Assembly: GCA_050287605.1 (NCBI GenBank)
Contig: JBNKCG010000105.1
Span: 4,039 to 68,038 of the forward strand
DNA: 64,000 nt
Reading direction: 5' to 3'
DNA from: QQUJ01 sp050287605
Lineage (GTDB): Bacteria > Pseudomonadota > Gammaproteobacteria > QQUJ01
The translations under genes and the position numbers were made by a program. The notes below the pieces were generated by a model. That model did no database searches, had not been told where the DNA came from, and was given only the letters and a program-made list of their open reading frames with translations. Within the stretch, counting starts at the first letter, position 1, and each line of letters starts with the position of its first letter. Of the stretch, positions 35,360-44,222 are shown in pieces.

Positions 35360-37141
35360 ATGAACGTCCCCAAACTAGACATTCCGGAGCGGACATCGGG
35401 CAAGGAGAGCCCGCTCCCCACGCAGCTGAACCGCGTCCCCGAGTGGTTGGAGGGCCTTCCGGTCGCCAACACCGCGGAAACCGCCTCGCGCCTGCGGACG
35501 CTGCTGCACCGGCTCAATCGCCACGCCGTAGGGACCACGGAGCGTGAGACCGCCCTGGAACACTGCGAACCGGTGGCCGCAGGCATCATCGAGAGACTGT
35601 GCGGGCAGCAGCGCGCCACCTTTCCCCTAAGCGCGCGCCCGGCGCAGGCCGCGCAACTGGTGGCCGAACTGCTCACCGAGCTGGCGACGGCCTACAAGAT
35701 CCTGGTGGTCGAGCTCGCCCAAGCGCGCCTGCTGCCGGGAAAGAAGAACCGCATCGGCGGGGTGGCTACCAAGGCGAGCCGCTATCTCTCGGAACTGGTA
35801 GTCAACTGCTACGCCAGCTACACCCCCGTTCCCGCGGGGGTGTGGCGCGACATCCATGCGCTGTTCGCGTTGGCCCGCGATGAGGGTTTTCAGCAACGCG
35901 AATCGCTGGCCGACGACACCACCCATCAGTACCTGGCCATCTCGCTACTCGCTCTCTCCAACCCCTACCAACTGATGAGCGGCGAGGCGCGCCGCGTCTA
36001 CCAGTGGCTCAATGCGTGGGCTTCCAGCGCGACCCTCACCCAGCTGGCGGGCCACCGGCCGCCCGAAGGGGTCTACTACGTCGATCTCGAAAGCGATGCA
36101 CCGCCGCGCTACGCACTCAACGCCGACAACCCGGAAACGGCCGACGCCTACGCCTTCGGTCTGGACGGCCTGCTGCGGCGCATCTCCCTGCGCCTCAAGG
36201 AGATCATCGGCACGTCGGAACTGTCCGGCTCGCGCACCCTGCGCCAGGAACGCGACCTGCTGCTACGCCTCGAACGGGCCTGGGCGGTACGCCGCCGGCG
36301 CCGCTTCCCGCGCACCCAGCACCTCTCCGAAATCACCCTGGCCGGTTCGCTGAGCGCATGCCACTACTACATCAGCGACGAGCTGCCCTTCGACCCGGAA
36401 AAGCAGGAGTTGGAGATCCGCCAGAAGAGCGCGGGAGAGCTAGAGCTGGTGCCCGAGGACTTTCAGCCCTGGCGCGGCGAAAAGGCGGCGGCGCGCGATG
36501 CGGCTGCCAGCTCCGCCGGCAATCTCTCGAGCTACACCGCGCGTGATCGCTCCAGCGACATCTGGCACCAGATCTACGTCACCAAGAACCGTGCGCCCGA
36601 CGAGACGCCTGTCGATCCCGCGTTTCCCGCCGCGCCGCTGTTCCAGCTCGACGAAAGCGTCGGCGGCCTGTGCGTGCGCTGCAGCCCCAACTCGCCGTTG
36701 AAACTGCAGGTCGGGGAGCTGGTGGTTTACGAACTGGCCGAGCCGCGCGACCCCGGCAACTGGCGCGTCGGTGCGGTGCGCTGGCTACTGCTGCGCGCTG
36801 ACGGCGACCTGGAGATCGGCATCAAACGCCTGTCACGCAACGCCCAGGCCGTCGCCACGCGCGCGCTGAAAGGCGTCGGCAAAGGCGGCGAGTTCTTTCG
36901 TGCTCTGCTGATCCCACGCGCCGATCCGCGCACCAAAGCCACCGCACTCATCGTGCCGGCGGGGGTCTATGACGTGGGCAGCGTATTGGCACTGGCGATG
37001 GGTGAAGAGATGCTGCACGCCCAGCTCACCAAGATGCTGGAGACCACCACCAGCTACACGGTGTTTGCGTTCCGTCTGGTCGATGCGCCGGGCGATCTGC
37101 TCCCGCGCGGCACCAACGAACCGGTTCGCAAAGTGCCGTAA
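35360..37141 (+). CDS. Large protein with C-terminal PilZ-like motif, function unknown
   Basis: The 593-aa protein is soluble: no signal peptide or membrane helix is seen. The first 370 residues are largely helical, without a recognised domain. An arginine-rich stretch is at 310-318, and DESVGG at 431-436 fits the D/NxSxxG half of the c-di-GMP-binding PilZ motif, followed by a beta-rich tail (VGELVVYEL, WRVGAVRWLLL, GDLEIGIKRLS). The RxxxR half is not clear. I infer a degenerate or atypical PilZ domain, so a c-di-GMP effector is possible but unproved. It lies 117 nt after the RND pump and is convergent with phoU. An ATG at 35360 is used; a GTG precedes it in frame. Confidence 0.7.
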   Translation: MNVPKLDIPERTSGKESPLPTQLNRVPEWLEGLPVANTAETASRLRTLLHRLNRHAVGTTERETALEHCEPVAAGIIERLCGQQRATFPLSARPAQAAQLVAELLTELATAYKILVVELAQARLLPGKKNRIGGVATKASRYLSELVVNCYASYTPVPAGVWRDIHALFALARDEGFQQRESLADDTTHQYLAISLLALSNPYQLMSGEARRVYQWLNAWASSATLTQLAGHRPPEGVYYVDLESDAPPRYALNADNPETADAYAFGLDGLLRRISLRLKEIIGTSELSGSRTLRQERDLLLRLERAWAVRRRRRFPRTQHLSEITLAGSLSACHYYISDELPFDPEKQELEIRQKSAGELELVPEDFQPWRGEKAAARDAAASSAGNLSSYTARDRSSDIWHQIYVTKNRAPDETPVDPAFPAAPLFQLDESVGGLCVRCSPNSPLKLQVGELVVYELAEPRDPGNWRVGAVRWLLLRADGDLEIGIKRLSRNAQAVATRALKGVGKGGEFFRALLIPRADPRTKATALIVPAGVYDVGSVLALAMGEEMLHAQLTKMLETTTSYTVFAFRLVDAPGDLLPRGTNEPVRKVP

Positions 37142-37163
37142 GCGACGGTCGCGGTACAACCTG

Positions 37164-37895
37164 CTACGGTTCGCGGGCGCCCACCAGCGCCTCCACCTGA
37201 TCGATGGAGGTGTGGCGGATGTCCTTCCCCTCCACCAGGTAGATCAAGTACTCGCAGAGGTTGCGGGTGTGGTCGCCGATGCGTTCCAGCGCGCGCGCCG
37301 ACCACATCACATCCAGACAGTGCCCGATGGTGCGCGGGTCTTCCATCATGAAGGTGATGGACTGGCGGATGATCGCCTCGTACTCGCGATCGATCTGCCG
37401 ATCGCTCTTCACCACCACCAGCGCCGCACCGACGTCGACGCGCGCAAAGGCGTCCAATGCCGCGCGCAGATTGCTGCGTACCAGGTCACCCATGCCCAGC
37501 AGCGGCATATAGGGACGCCCCTGCGCACCTGATCCGCCCTCCTGGGCGACGTGCACGGCCATGCGCGCGATGCGTTCGGCCTCGTCGCCAATGCGCTCTA
37601 GGTCGGTGATGGTCTTGATCACGGCGATCACCAGGCGCAGGTCGCTGGCGGCGGGATGGCGACGCACCAGGATTTCGCCACACTCCTCGTCCAGCTCCAC
37701 CTCCATGCGGTTGACGTCGACGTCGCCGGCGATGACCTGTTCAGCCAGTTGGGAGTCGCGCTCGGCCAAGGCGGTCAGCGCCTTGCTGATCTGCTCCTCT
37801 ACCAGACCGCCCATGGCGAGCACGCGGTTGCGGATGTCTTCGAGCTCGTTGTTGTAGCGGCGGGAGATATGTTGGGAAAAGCCGAGATCGTTCAT
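37164..37895 (-). CDS. phoU: Phosphate-signalling protein PhoU
   Basis: PhoU turns down PhoR/PhoB signalling when phosphate is plentiful. The 243-aa protein is all helical, with the two repeats marked by the LERIGDEAERIA-like motifs (ITDLERIGDEAERIARM and SARALERIGDHTRNLCEYL). No pst transport genes adjoin it; it lies downstream of the C-P lyase operon on the same strand, 142 nt after a small ORF. Start ATG at 37895. Confidence 0.94.
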   Translation of the reverse strand: MNDLGFSQHISRRYNNELEDIRNRVLAMGGLVEEQISKALTALAERDSQLAEQVIAGDVDVNRMEVELDEECGEILVRRHPAASDLRLVIAVIKTITDLERIGDEAERIARMAVHVAQEGGSGAQGRPYMPLLGMGDLVRSNLRAALDAFARVDVGAALVVVKSDRQIDREYEAIIRQSITFMMEDPRTIGHCLDVMWSARALERIGDHTRNLCEYLIYLVEGKDIRHTSIDQVEALVGAREP

Positions 37896-38037
37896 GGAGC
37901 AGATTCCTCGTGGTGGCGCACGGACTGCACCGGCGGTGTTTTACCGGCCTTGCCCGCAGCGCACGCGTTCAATCGCGCAGCTTAGCGTCGCTATTGTTGC
38001 AATTTGATGACGCTTCGGGCAACGCCGGTGCTCCGGC

Positions 38038-38307
38038 TTAGGCGGCCGCCTGATCCGGGGTATCGAGGAGTGCACGCCAGGACTGGAAGAAGAACGGCAG
38101 TGGCACCTTGCCCACGGTACGGCACATGAAACCGCCGAGAATCAGCACCTCGTCGTCCGGCTCCACCGCCACCGGACAGCGGCGGGTGCTCTGACCGTTG
38201 ACGAAGATCTCGGCATCGTCAACGTACTCGCCGTTGGCCCAGATGTAGGGATCGCTGCAAAACCGGTTAAATACTGCACCGCGGGTGATCACGTGACCTG
38301 CCAACAT
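38038..38307 (-). CDS. Small hypothetical protein downstream of phnN
   Basis: An 89-aa protein begins at an ATG (38307) with an excellent GGAGG site six bases upstream, chosen over longer in-frame starts that lack one. It has no signal peptide or membrane helix. The sequence is mostly beta-like and contains NRFCSDPYIWANGEYVDDAE, EPDDEVLILGGFMCRTVGKV and two cysteines. I do not recognise the family. It follows phnN by 47 nt on the same strand and may be the last gene of the phn transcript. A short hairpin (GCCGG-N4-CCGGC, 38024-38037) abuts its stop. Confidence 0.7.
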   Translation of the reverse strand: MLAGHVITRGAVFNRFCSDPYIWANGEYVDDAEIFVNGQSTRRCPVAVEPDDEVLILGGFMCRTVGKVPLPFFFQSWRALLDTPDQAAA

Positions 38308-38354
38308 CTGAACCTCCTTCTTCATCATGCTCATTTTCGTCCTGTACCACGCTA

Positions 38355-38972
38355 TCAGCGCCGCTTTGCACCTTTGTGACATCCCACGATCCGCTGCACC
38401 AGCGCCTCTCCCGCCTCCGCCACCGGGCCGTCGTTGCTCACCACGTCCACATAATCGGGCACCTGATCCACCACTTGCAGATGACGCGCCAGGCGTGCCT
38501 CGATCTCGCCGGCCGATTCGCGCCCCCGCGCCTGCAGGCGTCGGCGCAGGCGCGTCGGGGAGACCTGCACCAGTACCGGCAACAGATCGGGATAGCGTTC
38601 CCAGGCTTGGGACAGGAAAACGCGCGATCCGTTCACCACCACCCGCAGACCGCGGCTAAGCCAGAGGTCAATTTCGATACCGACGCCGTAGCGCAAACCG
38701 TGGCTCTCCCACGCCATGGCAAACAGGCCGGCGCGCTGGCGGGCGCGAAACTCGGCGTCGCCCAAAGTAATGTGGTTTTCGCTATCGGGATCAGGCCGGC
38801 GGGTGATGTAGCGGTGGGCAAAGATCACGTTGTCGCGGTCGGATAATTGGCCGCGAGCATAGTTCAGCAGCGTATCCTTGCCGCAACCCGACGCCCCCAT
38901 GACGTAGATCAAGCACCCCGGCGGGCATGCGGATGCGGACAACGGGGCGAGGCTGGTGGGGTGTTGGTTCAC
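38355..38972 (-). CDS. phnN: Ribose 1,5-bisphosphate phosphokinase
   Basis: PhnN phosphorylates ribose 1,5-bisphosphate to PRPP, recycling the ribosyl product of C-P lyase. The 205-aa guanylate-kinase-like protein has the P-loop GASGCGKDT near residue 27, the FAHRYITRRPDPDSENH substrate region and GLRVVVNGSRVFL. The N-terminal 18 residues are extra. The start is a GTG at 38972, 18 nt after the phnM stop. Confidence 0.92.
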   Translation of the reverse strand: MNQHPTSLAPLSASACPPGCLIYVMGASGCGKDTLLNYARGQLSDRDNVIFAHRYITRRPDPDSENHITLGDAEFRARQRAGLFAMAWESHGLRYGVGIEIDLWLSRGLRVVVNGSRVFLSQAWERYPDLLPVLVQVSPTRLRRRLQARGRESAGEIEARLARHLQVVDQVPDYVDVVSNDGPVAEAGEALVQRIVGCHKGAKRR

Positions 38973-38990
38973 CGGGTTTGCGTCCCGGAT

Positions 38991-40136
38991 TCAGCTCACG
39001 CGCATTCCGCCGCGCCACACCTCGCGCACCAGCGGCACGCCCCGGACCAGCCTGACGCGCACCAGATCCGCCCGCAGCCCGGGCGCGAGGCGCCCGCGAT
39101 CGTCAAATCCGGCGGCGGCGGCGGGATTGGCGCTCACCGTGGCAATCGCCTCGGGCAGGGTGAAGCCCTCCACTTGGGTGCCCAGCACGAACGCCGCGTG
39201 CAGGGAACTGGCGGGAAAGTAGTCGGAGGAGAGCGTATCGAGCAACCTGTCCGCCGCCAGTTCGCGCGCCGAAACGTTGCCCGAGTGGGAGTAGCCGCGC
39301 ACCAGATTGGGCCCGCCCATCATCACGTGCAAGCCGGCGTCGCGCGCTGCCCGCGCCGCTTCGACCGTGGTGGGAAACTCGGCGATCACCATGCCGAACT
39401 CCCGCGCTTCGCGGATATGGTCGACGGTGGCATCGTCATGGCTGGCAATGGGCAGACGGCGTTCGTGGCATTGCGCCACCACCGCGCGCCGATGCGTATC
39501 GCTGTAGCGGGCGCTGGCCTCCTTCTGGCGCGTAATGAAACGCTTCAGTTCCACATCGTTCAGGCCGTACTTGCCCTGATAGTACTCGCGGTACTTCTCC
39601 AGACTGGCGAACTGTCGCTGCCCCGGGGAGTGGTCCATCACCGAAACCAGTTTCACCAGAGGGTTATCCAGAAAACGGGCAAACAGCTCCGTCACCCCCG
39701 GGTAGCTGACCTCGCAGCGTAGATGCAGGTGGTGCTCGGCGCGGGTGATGCCCACCTGGGAGGCCTGCGTGACCGCCTTGGCCATCTCGTCCAGGTGATC
39801 GACCCTGGCGCTACCCTCCATGACATCGCCGAGAGCGAGCGCATCGAACACGGTGGTGATACCCGAGGTCGCGATCTGGGCGTCGTGCGCCATCACGGCG
39901 GACAGCGCCGGCCAGCGGACGCCGGGGCGCGGCGTAAAGTGTTTCTCCAGGTTGTCCGTGTGCAGCTCGACCAACCCGGGAATCAGGTAGTCGCCCTCCA
40001 AATCGAGGGCGTTGCGGAGACGGCTGGGTGCCGCATCCAGCTCCGCGATGCGCCCGTCGCGCACCAGCAGGCTGCCTTCGATCACCGCGTCGGGGGTAAC
40101 GATACGCGCGTTGGTCAGCGCCCACTCCGCACTCAT
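38991..40136 (-). CDS. phnM: Alpha-D-ribose 1-methylphosphonate 5-triphosphate diphosphatase
   Basis: PhnM removes pyrophosphate from the ribose 1-phosphonate 5-triphosphate formed by the PhnGHIL complex. The 381-aa amidohydrolase has LIPGLVELHTDNLEKHF (metal His and Asp near residue 55), TTVFDALALGD, EHHLHLRCEV and SHDDATVDHIREA. The true start is the ATG at 40136, which overlaps the phnL stop (ATGA); a longer reading through phnL is antisense-frame noise. Confidence 0.95.
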   Translation of the reverse strand: MSAEWALTNARIVTPDAVIEGSLLVRDGRIAELDAAPSRLRNALDLEGDYLIPGLVELHTDNLEKHFTPRPGVRWPALSAVMAHDAQIATSGITTVFDALALGDVMEGSARVDHLDEMAKAVTQASQVGITRAEHHLHLRCEVSYPGVTELFARFLDNPLVKLVSVMDHSPGQRQFASLEKYREYYQGKYGLNDVELKRFITRQKEASARYSDTHRRAVVAQCHERRLPIASHDDATVDHIREAREFGMVIAEFPTTVEAARAARDAGLHVMMGGPNLVRGYSHSGNVSARELAADRLLDTLSSDYFPASSLHAAFVLGTQVEGFTLPEAIATVSANPAAAAGFDDRGRLAPGLRADLVRVRLVRGVPLVREVWRGGMRVS

Positions 40137-40846
40137 GCCGCACGCTCCGACGCTGGGATCTCGAACAGGCGATCGCCCACGGCGCTGCGCACCTCGGCAT
40201 CGTGGAAGATGCCGACCACCGTCACCCCCCGCGCCAGCGCCTCGCGGATCAACGCCACCACCTCGTCGCGGTTGCGTGCGTCCAGCGACGCGGTGGGTTC
40301 GTCCAGCAGCAACACGGGGAACTCGGCCACCAGACCGCGGGCGATGTTGACCCGTTGCTGCTCGCCGCCGGAGAAGGTCGCCGGTGCCAGTGGCCACAGA
40401 TGCGCCGGGATGTGCAACCGCTCCAACAGCTCGCCCGCGCGGCGGCGCGCCTCCTCCGCAGCCACTCCACGCTGGCGCAGCGGTTCGGCCACCACGTCGA
40501 TGGCCGGCACCCGCGGCACGGCGCGCAGAAACTGGCTGACGTAGCCGACGGTGCGCCGGCGCAGCTCGATCACGGTGCGCGGTGTTGCTCCGACCAGTTC
40601 GAACCAGTCGTTGGCGCCCCGGACGCGCGCGCTGCCACCCTGGATCAGGTAGTTGCCGTAGAGACAACGCAGCAGCGTGCTCTTGCCCGCACCGGAGGGA
40701 CCGTGCAGCACCAGGCACTCGCCGTCGGCGGCGCTGAAGTTCACGCCCTGGAGCACCGGCAATTCCACGCCGCCCTGCTGATGGAGGCAAAAGGATTTGA
40801 ACAGCTCTTCCACCACGATACGCATCGCACGCTCATTCCCGCTCAT
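40133..40846 (-). CDS. phnL: C-P lyase ABC-type subunit PhnL
   Basis: PhnL is required with PhnG, PhnH and PhnI to displace adenine from ATP by phosphonate. The 237-aa ABC-ATPase has Walker A GPSGAGKST, signature FSGGEQQRVNIARGL and Walker B VLLLDEPTASLD. Its ATG at 40846 overlaps the phnK stop by 4 nt (ATGA); ATG 40825 is an alternative internal start. Unlike PhnC it has no transport partner in the cluster. Confidence 0.94.
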   Translation of the reverse strand: MSGNERAMRIVVEELFKSFCLHQQGGVELPVLQGVNFSAADGECLVLHGPSGAGKSTLLRCLYGNYLIQGGSARVRGANDWFELVGATPRTVIELRRRTVGYVSQFLRAVPRVPAIDVVAEPLRQRGVAAEEARRRAGELLERLHIPAHLWPLAPATFSGGEQQRVNIARGLVAEFPVLLLDEPTASLDARNRDEVVALIREALARGVTVVGIFHDAEVRSAVGDRLFEIPASERAA

Positions 40847-41619
40847 GGCTGCAGCACCGAAGAGACCAACAGCTGGGTGTAGGGGTGTTGCGGATCGTCC
40901 AGCACCTGGTCGGTCAGGCCGGTCTCCACCACCCGGCCGCCGCGCATCACCATCAGGCGATGGGCCAACAGCCGCGCCACCGCCAGGTCGTGGGTGACGA
41001 TCACGCCCGACAACCCCAGATCCACCACCAGCGAGCGCAACAGATCGAGCAGTCGCGCCTGGACCGATACGTCCAGTCCGCCGGTGGGCTCGTCCATGAA
41101 CACCAGCCGCGGGCGGGTCACCAGATTGCGCGCGATCTGCAGCCGCTGCTGCATGCCGCCGGAGAAGGTGCGCGGGGCGTCGTCGATGCGCTCTTGAGCC
41201 AGCTCCACGCGCTCCAGCCACTCCTGTGCCGCACCGCGCAACTGCCCGTAGTGACGCACTCCCACCGCCATCAGTCGTTCGCTGACGTTAGCACCCGCGC
41301 TCACCCCCATGCGCAGGCCGGTCTGCGGATTCTGGCGCACCAGTCCCCAGTCGGTGCGCGCCAGCAAACGGCGCTGCGCCTCGGAAGCGTGGTAGAGATC
41401 GAGCCAGACACCGTCGCGGGTGCGGTAGTGTACGCCGCCCGCTGTCGGTTCCAGCTCTCCGCTCAGCACGCTGAGCAATGTCGTTTTGCCGGAACCCGAC
41501 TCGCCGACGATGCCCAGCATCTCGCCCGGCCACAACTCGAAATCGACGTCGGTGCAGCCGACCCGCTCCCCGTAGTGGCGGGCCAGCCCGGTGGCGCGCA
41601 ACAGCGGTTGTTCGTCCAT
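40843..41619 (-). CDS. phnK: C-P lyase ABC-type subunit PhnK
   Basis: PhnK binds the PhnGHIJ core complex and is essential for C-P bond cleavage. The 258-aa ABC-ATPase has Walker A GESGSGKTT, signature FSGGMQQRLQIARNL and Walker B LVFMDEPTGGLD. The ATG at 41619 shares one base with the phnJ stop (TGATG). Length matches the E. coli protein. Confidence 0.95.
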   Translation of the reverse strand: MDEQPLLRATGLARHYGERVGCTDVDFELWPGEMLGIVGESGSGKTTLLSVLSGELEPTAGGVHYRTRDGVWLDLYHASEAQRRLLARTDWGLVRQNPQTGLRMGVSAGANVSERLMAVGVRHYGQLRGAAQEWLERVELAQERIDDAPRTFSGGMQQRLQIARNLVTRPRLVFMDEPTGGLDVSVQARLLDLLRSLVVDLGLSGVIVTHDLAVARLLAHRLMVMRGGRVVETGLTDQVLDDPQHPYTQLLVSSVLQP

Positions 41620-42500
41620 CAGCGGGCCTCCCGGCGTTGATCGGCTTCGTCGCCGCTGTGGCCCGCCGCGCTCCGCGCCGCGCAGTAGTCGGTATCGGAG
41701 CAGACCATCATGTACCCGCCCGCATCGTCCAGGATCACCTCGTCGAGAAAGCTGTCGGCGGCACCGCACAGGGCGCAGCGCGCCTCCCAGCGCTGCACCT
41801 CGAACGGGTGATCCGCGAAGTCGAGACTTTTCACATCGGTGAACGGCGGCACCGCGTAAAGGCGCTTTTCGCGGCCGGCACCGAACAGCTGCAGCGCGGG
41901 CATGCGGTGCATCTTGGGGTTGTCGAACTTGGGGATGGGCGATGGCGCCATGACGTGGCGGCCGTGGACCAGCACCGGATAGTTGTAGGACGTTGCGATG
42001 CGCCCGAAACGGGCGATGTCCTCGTAGAGCTTGACGTGCATGACGCCGTACTCGGCCAGGGCGTGCATCTTGCGCGTCTCGGTCTCGCGCGGCTCCATGA
42101 AGCGCAGCGGCTCGGGGATGGGCACCTGGTAGATCAGGATCTGATCGGCACGCAGCGGCTGCTCGGGAATGCGGTGACGGGTCTGGATGAGGCTCGCCTC
42201 GCCGGTGTGCGTGGTGGTGGCAACCCCGGCGGTGCGCACGAAGAAGCGGCGGATACTCACGGCGTTGGTGGTGTCGTCGGCGCCCTGGTCGATCACCTTC
42301 AGCACGTCGTCGCGCCCGATGACCGCGGCGGTGATCTGAATGCCCCCCGTGCCCCAGCCGTAGGGCAGCGGCATCTCGCGGCCGCCGAACGGCACCTGGT
42401 AGCCAGGCACCGCCACCGCCTTCAGCAGCGCGCGGCGCAGGGTACGCTTGGTCTGCTCGTCCAGGTAGGCGAAGTTGTAGTCGAGACCGGATTCAGACAT
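41619..42500 (-). CDS. phnJ: Alpha-D-ribose 1-methylphosphonate 5-phosphate C-P lyase
   Basis: PhnJ is the radical-SAM enzyme that breaks the carbon-phosphorus bond, releasing the alkane (methane from methylphosphonate). The 293-aa protein has the family N-terminus YNFAYLDEQTKRTLRRALLKA and the unusual C-terminal cluster ligands in CALCGAADSF with CSDTDYC downstream. FGGREMPLPYGWGTGGIQ is conserved. ATG at 42500 overlaps the phnI end by 8 nt. Confidence 0.96.
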   Translation of the reverse strand: MSESGLDYNFAYLDEQTKRTLRRALLKAVAVPGYQVPFGGREMPLPYGWGTGGIQITAAVIGRDDVLKVIDQGADDTTNAVSIRRFFVRTAGVATTTHTGEASLIQTRHRIPEQPLRADQILIYQVPIPEPLRFMEPRETETRKMHALAEYGVMHVKLYEDIARFGRIATSYNYPVLVHGRHVMAPSPIPKFDNPKMHRMPALQLFGAGREKRLYAVPPFTDVKSLDFADHPFEVQRWEARCALCGAADSFLDEVILDDAGGYMMVCSDTDYCAARSAAGHSGDEADQRREAR

Positions 42501-43611
42501 CGCTCTTCTCCCCGTCCAGCTCTTCCGCAGCGGCGGCGGCACGTTCGTCGAACTCGCGGCGCAGGCGCCGGATCAGTTCCAGCTCCGACTGGAAATCCAC
42601 GTAGTGCGGCAGCTTCAAGTGCTGGACGAATCCCGAGGCCTCCACGTTGTCGCTGTGGTAGAGCACGAACTCCTCGTCCTGGGCGGGGCTGGTCACCTCC
42701 TCGCCCAGTTCACGGGCGCGCAGGGCGCGATCCACCAGCGCCATGGCCATGGCCTTGCGCTCGCAGAAGCCGAAAGTGAGACCGTAGCCGCGGGTGAACT
42801 GCGGCGGGTGCTCGCCCGAGCCGTGGAACTGGTTGATCATTTCGCACTCGGTGACGGTGATGGCACCGATCTCCACGGGAAAGCCCAGCTCCTCGGGAAC
42901 GATCTCCACCGCCACCTCGCCCATGCGGATCTCTCCGGCGAAGGGGTGGTTGTTGGCGTAGCCGCGCTGGGTGGAGTAACCCAGGGCAAGCAGAAAGCCC
43001 TCGTCGGCGCGGGCCAGATTCTGCAGCCGCATGTCGCGATCGGCGGGAAATTCCAACGGTGTGCGGGTGAGATCGGCCACCGGCGCTGCGCCGTCGGGGT
43101 CCACGGCGCGCTCCACCAAGCCCTCGTGATCCAGCAGATCCAGCACGCGCGGTGGCGGTGGCGCATCGGCGGCGGGCGGTGGCTCGTCTTGCGACGGCGC
43201 CGCCGGCTCTTGCAACGCCGGATCGAGCAGGCGGTGGGTGTAATCGAAGGTGGGCCCCAACACCTGTCCGCCGGGCAGATCCTTGAACGCGGCGGAGATG
43301 CGACGGCGCAGCGCCATGGCGGCGGTATCCAGCGGTTCGGTCTGCGCCAGGCGCGGCAGGGTGGTGCGGTAGGCACGCAACAGGAAGACGGCCTCCACCA
43401 GATCACCGCGCGCCTGTTTGATCGCCAACGCCGCCAACTCGGGGTCGTAAAGCGAGCCTTCGGTCATCACCCGGTCCACCGCCAGGGTGAGTTGCTCGCG
43501 GATCTGCGCCAGCTTCAGCTCGGGCTGGGCGGGATCGCCGCGGCGCTCCTCGGCCAGCAGCCGGTGGGCGTTGTCGATGGCCGCCTCGCCCCCTTTGACC
43601 GCGACGTACAT
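42493..43611 (-). CDS. phnI: C-P lyase nucleosidase subunit PhnI
   Basis: PhnI is the catalytic subunit that replaces the adenine of ATP with phosphonate. The 372-aa protein starts MYVAVKGGEAAIDNAH and contains LALGYSTQRGYANNHPFAGE, VECEMINQFH-like (TVTECEMINQFHGSGEHPPQF) and YGLTFGFCERKAMAMALVD. A proline-rich insert (about residues 140-160) lengthens it slightly against the 354-aa E. coli protein. The ATG shares one base with the phnH stop. Confidence 0.95.
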   Translation of the reverse strand: MYVAVKGGEAAIDNAHRLLAEERRGDPAQPELKLAQIREQLTLAVDRVMTEGSLYDPELAALAIKQARGDLVEAVFLLRAYRTTLPRLAQTEPLDTAAMALRRRISAAFKDLPGGQVLGPTFDYTHRLLDPALQEPAAPSQDEPPPAADAPPPPRVLDLLDHEGLVERAVDPDGAAPVADLTRTPLEFPADRDMRLQNLARADEGFLLALGYSTQRGYANNHPFAGEIRMGEVAVEIVPEELGFPVEIGAITVTECEMINQFHGSGEHPPQFTRGYGLTFGFCERKAMAMALVDRALRARELGEEVTSPAQDEEFVLYHSDNVEASGFVQHLKLPHYVDFQSELELIRRLRREFDERAAAAAEELDGEKSDV

Positions 43612-44216
43612 CAGCCGGCCTCCACGCGGGTGGTGCGCGGCAAGGCGGCGACGCGCTCCCCGTTGGTCAGGATCAGGTCGATCCCGGCCGGGTAGAGCGC
43701 GCCGTTGGCCGTCCACTGCTCGACGAAGTTTTCGGGCAACCCGGCCACCATCAGCTCCGTTTGAGTTTCGATGCCCGGTCCCGAGAGGAGCAGGCGCTGT
43801 CCGCCGCTCAGCGCGTTCACTTGCAAAATGAGCGTGGCGGAACGGTCGGGATAGAGGTCATCGCCGCAGCGAAACGCCGCCAACGCCGGCATCACCGCAG
43901 GACCGGCGATCAGGCCAAAGGCCGCGGCGCCGGCTTTCTCAACCAACGGGCATCCGCAGTGGAAGCGCAGGTTGTCGCGCACACGGGGGCGGTCGGTGGC
44001 GCCGTCCAGCCACACCGGCGTCTCGCCGTCCAGCAGCGTCAAGGCGACGGCCCAGGTGGCGGGATGCAACGGAGCGACGGGAGCCGGCTGCATCGGTACA
44101 GCGTGAACGCTTCCCGGACACGCCATAGCCGCGAGTACGGCGCGAAAGGTGCGCTGTGCGCCATCGACCGGGTCGTCGAATCCGGGGGTGAGCAATTCCG
44201 CGTTGACGGCACTCAT
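43611..44216 (-). CDS. phnH: C-P lyase core subunit PhnH
   Basis: PhnH is a structural subunit of the PhnGHIJ complex. The 201-aa protein has GFDDPVDGAQRTFRAVLAAMACPG near the start, a pattern well known for PhnH, and GPGIETQTELMVAGLPENFV near residue 145. It lies 6 nt after phnG and shares one base with phnI. Confidence 0.93.
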   Translation of the reverse strand: MSAVNAELLTPGFDDPVDGAQRTFRAVLAAMACPGSVHAVPMQPAPVAPLHPATWAVALTLLDGETPVWLDGATDRPRVRDNLRFHCGCPLVEKAGAAAFGLIAGPAVMPALAAFRCGDDLYPDRSATLILQVNALSGGQRLLLSGPGIETQTELMVAGLPENFVEQWTANGALYPAGIDLILTNGERVAALPRTTRVEAG

Positions 44217-44222
44217 AGGTCT

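Noticed and set aside
38000..38030. Pho box before phoU
   Set aside because: GCGTCAT-N4-TTGCAAC on the minus strand matches in only one repeat; the second does not resemble CTGTCAT.
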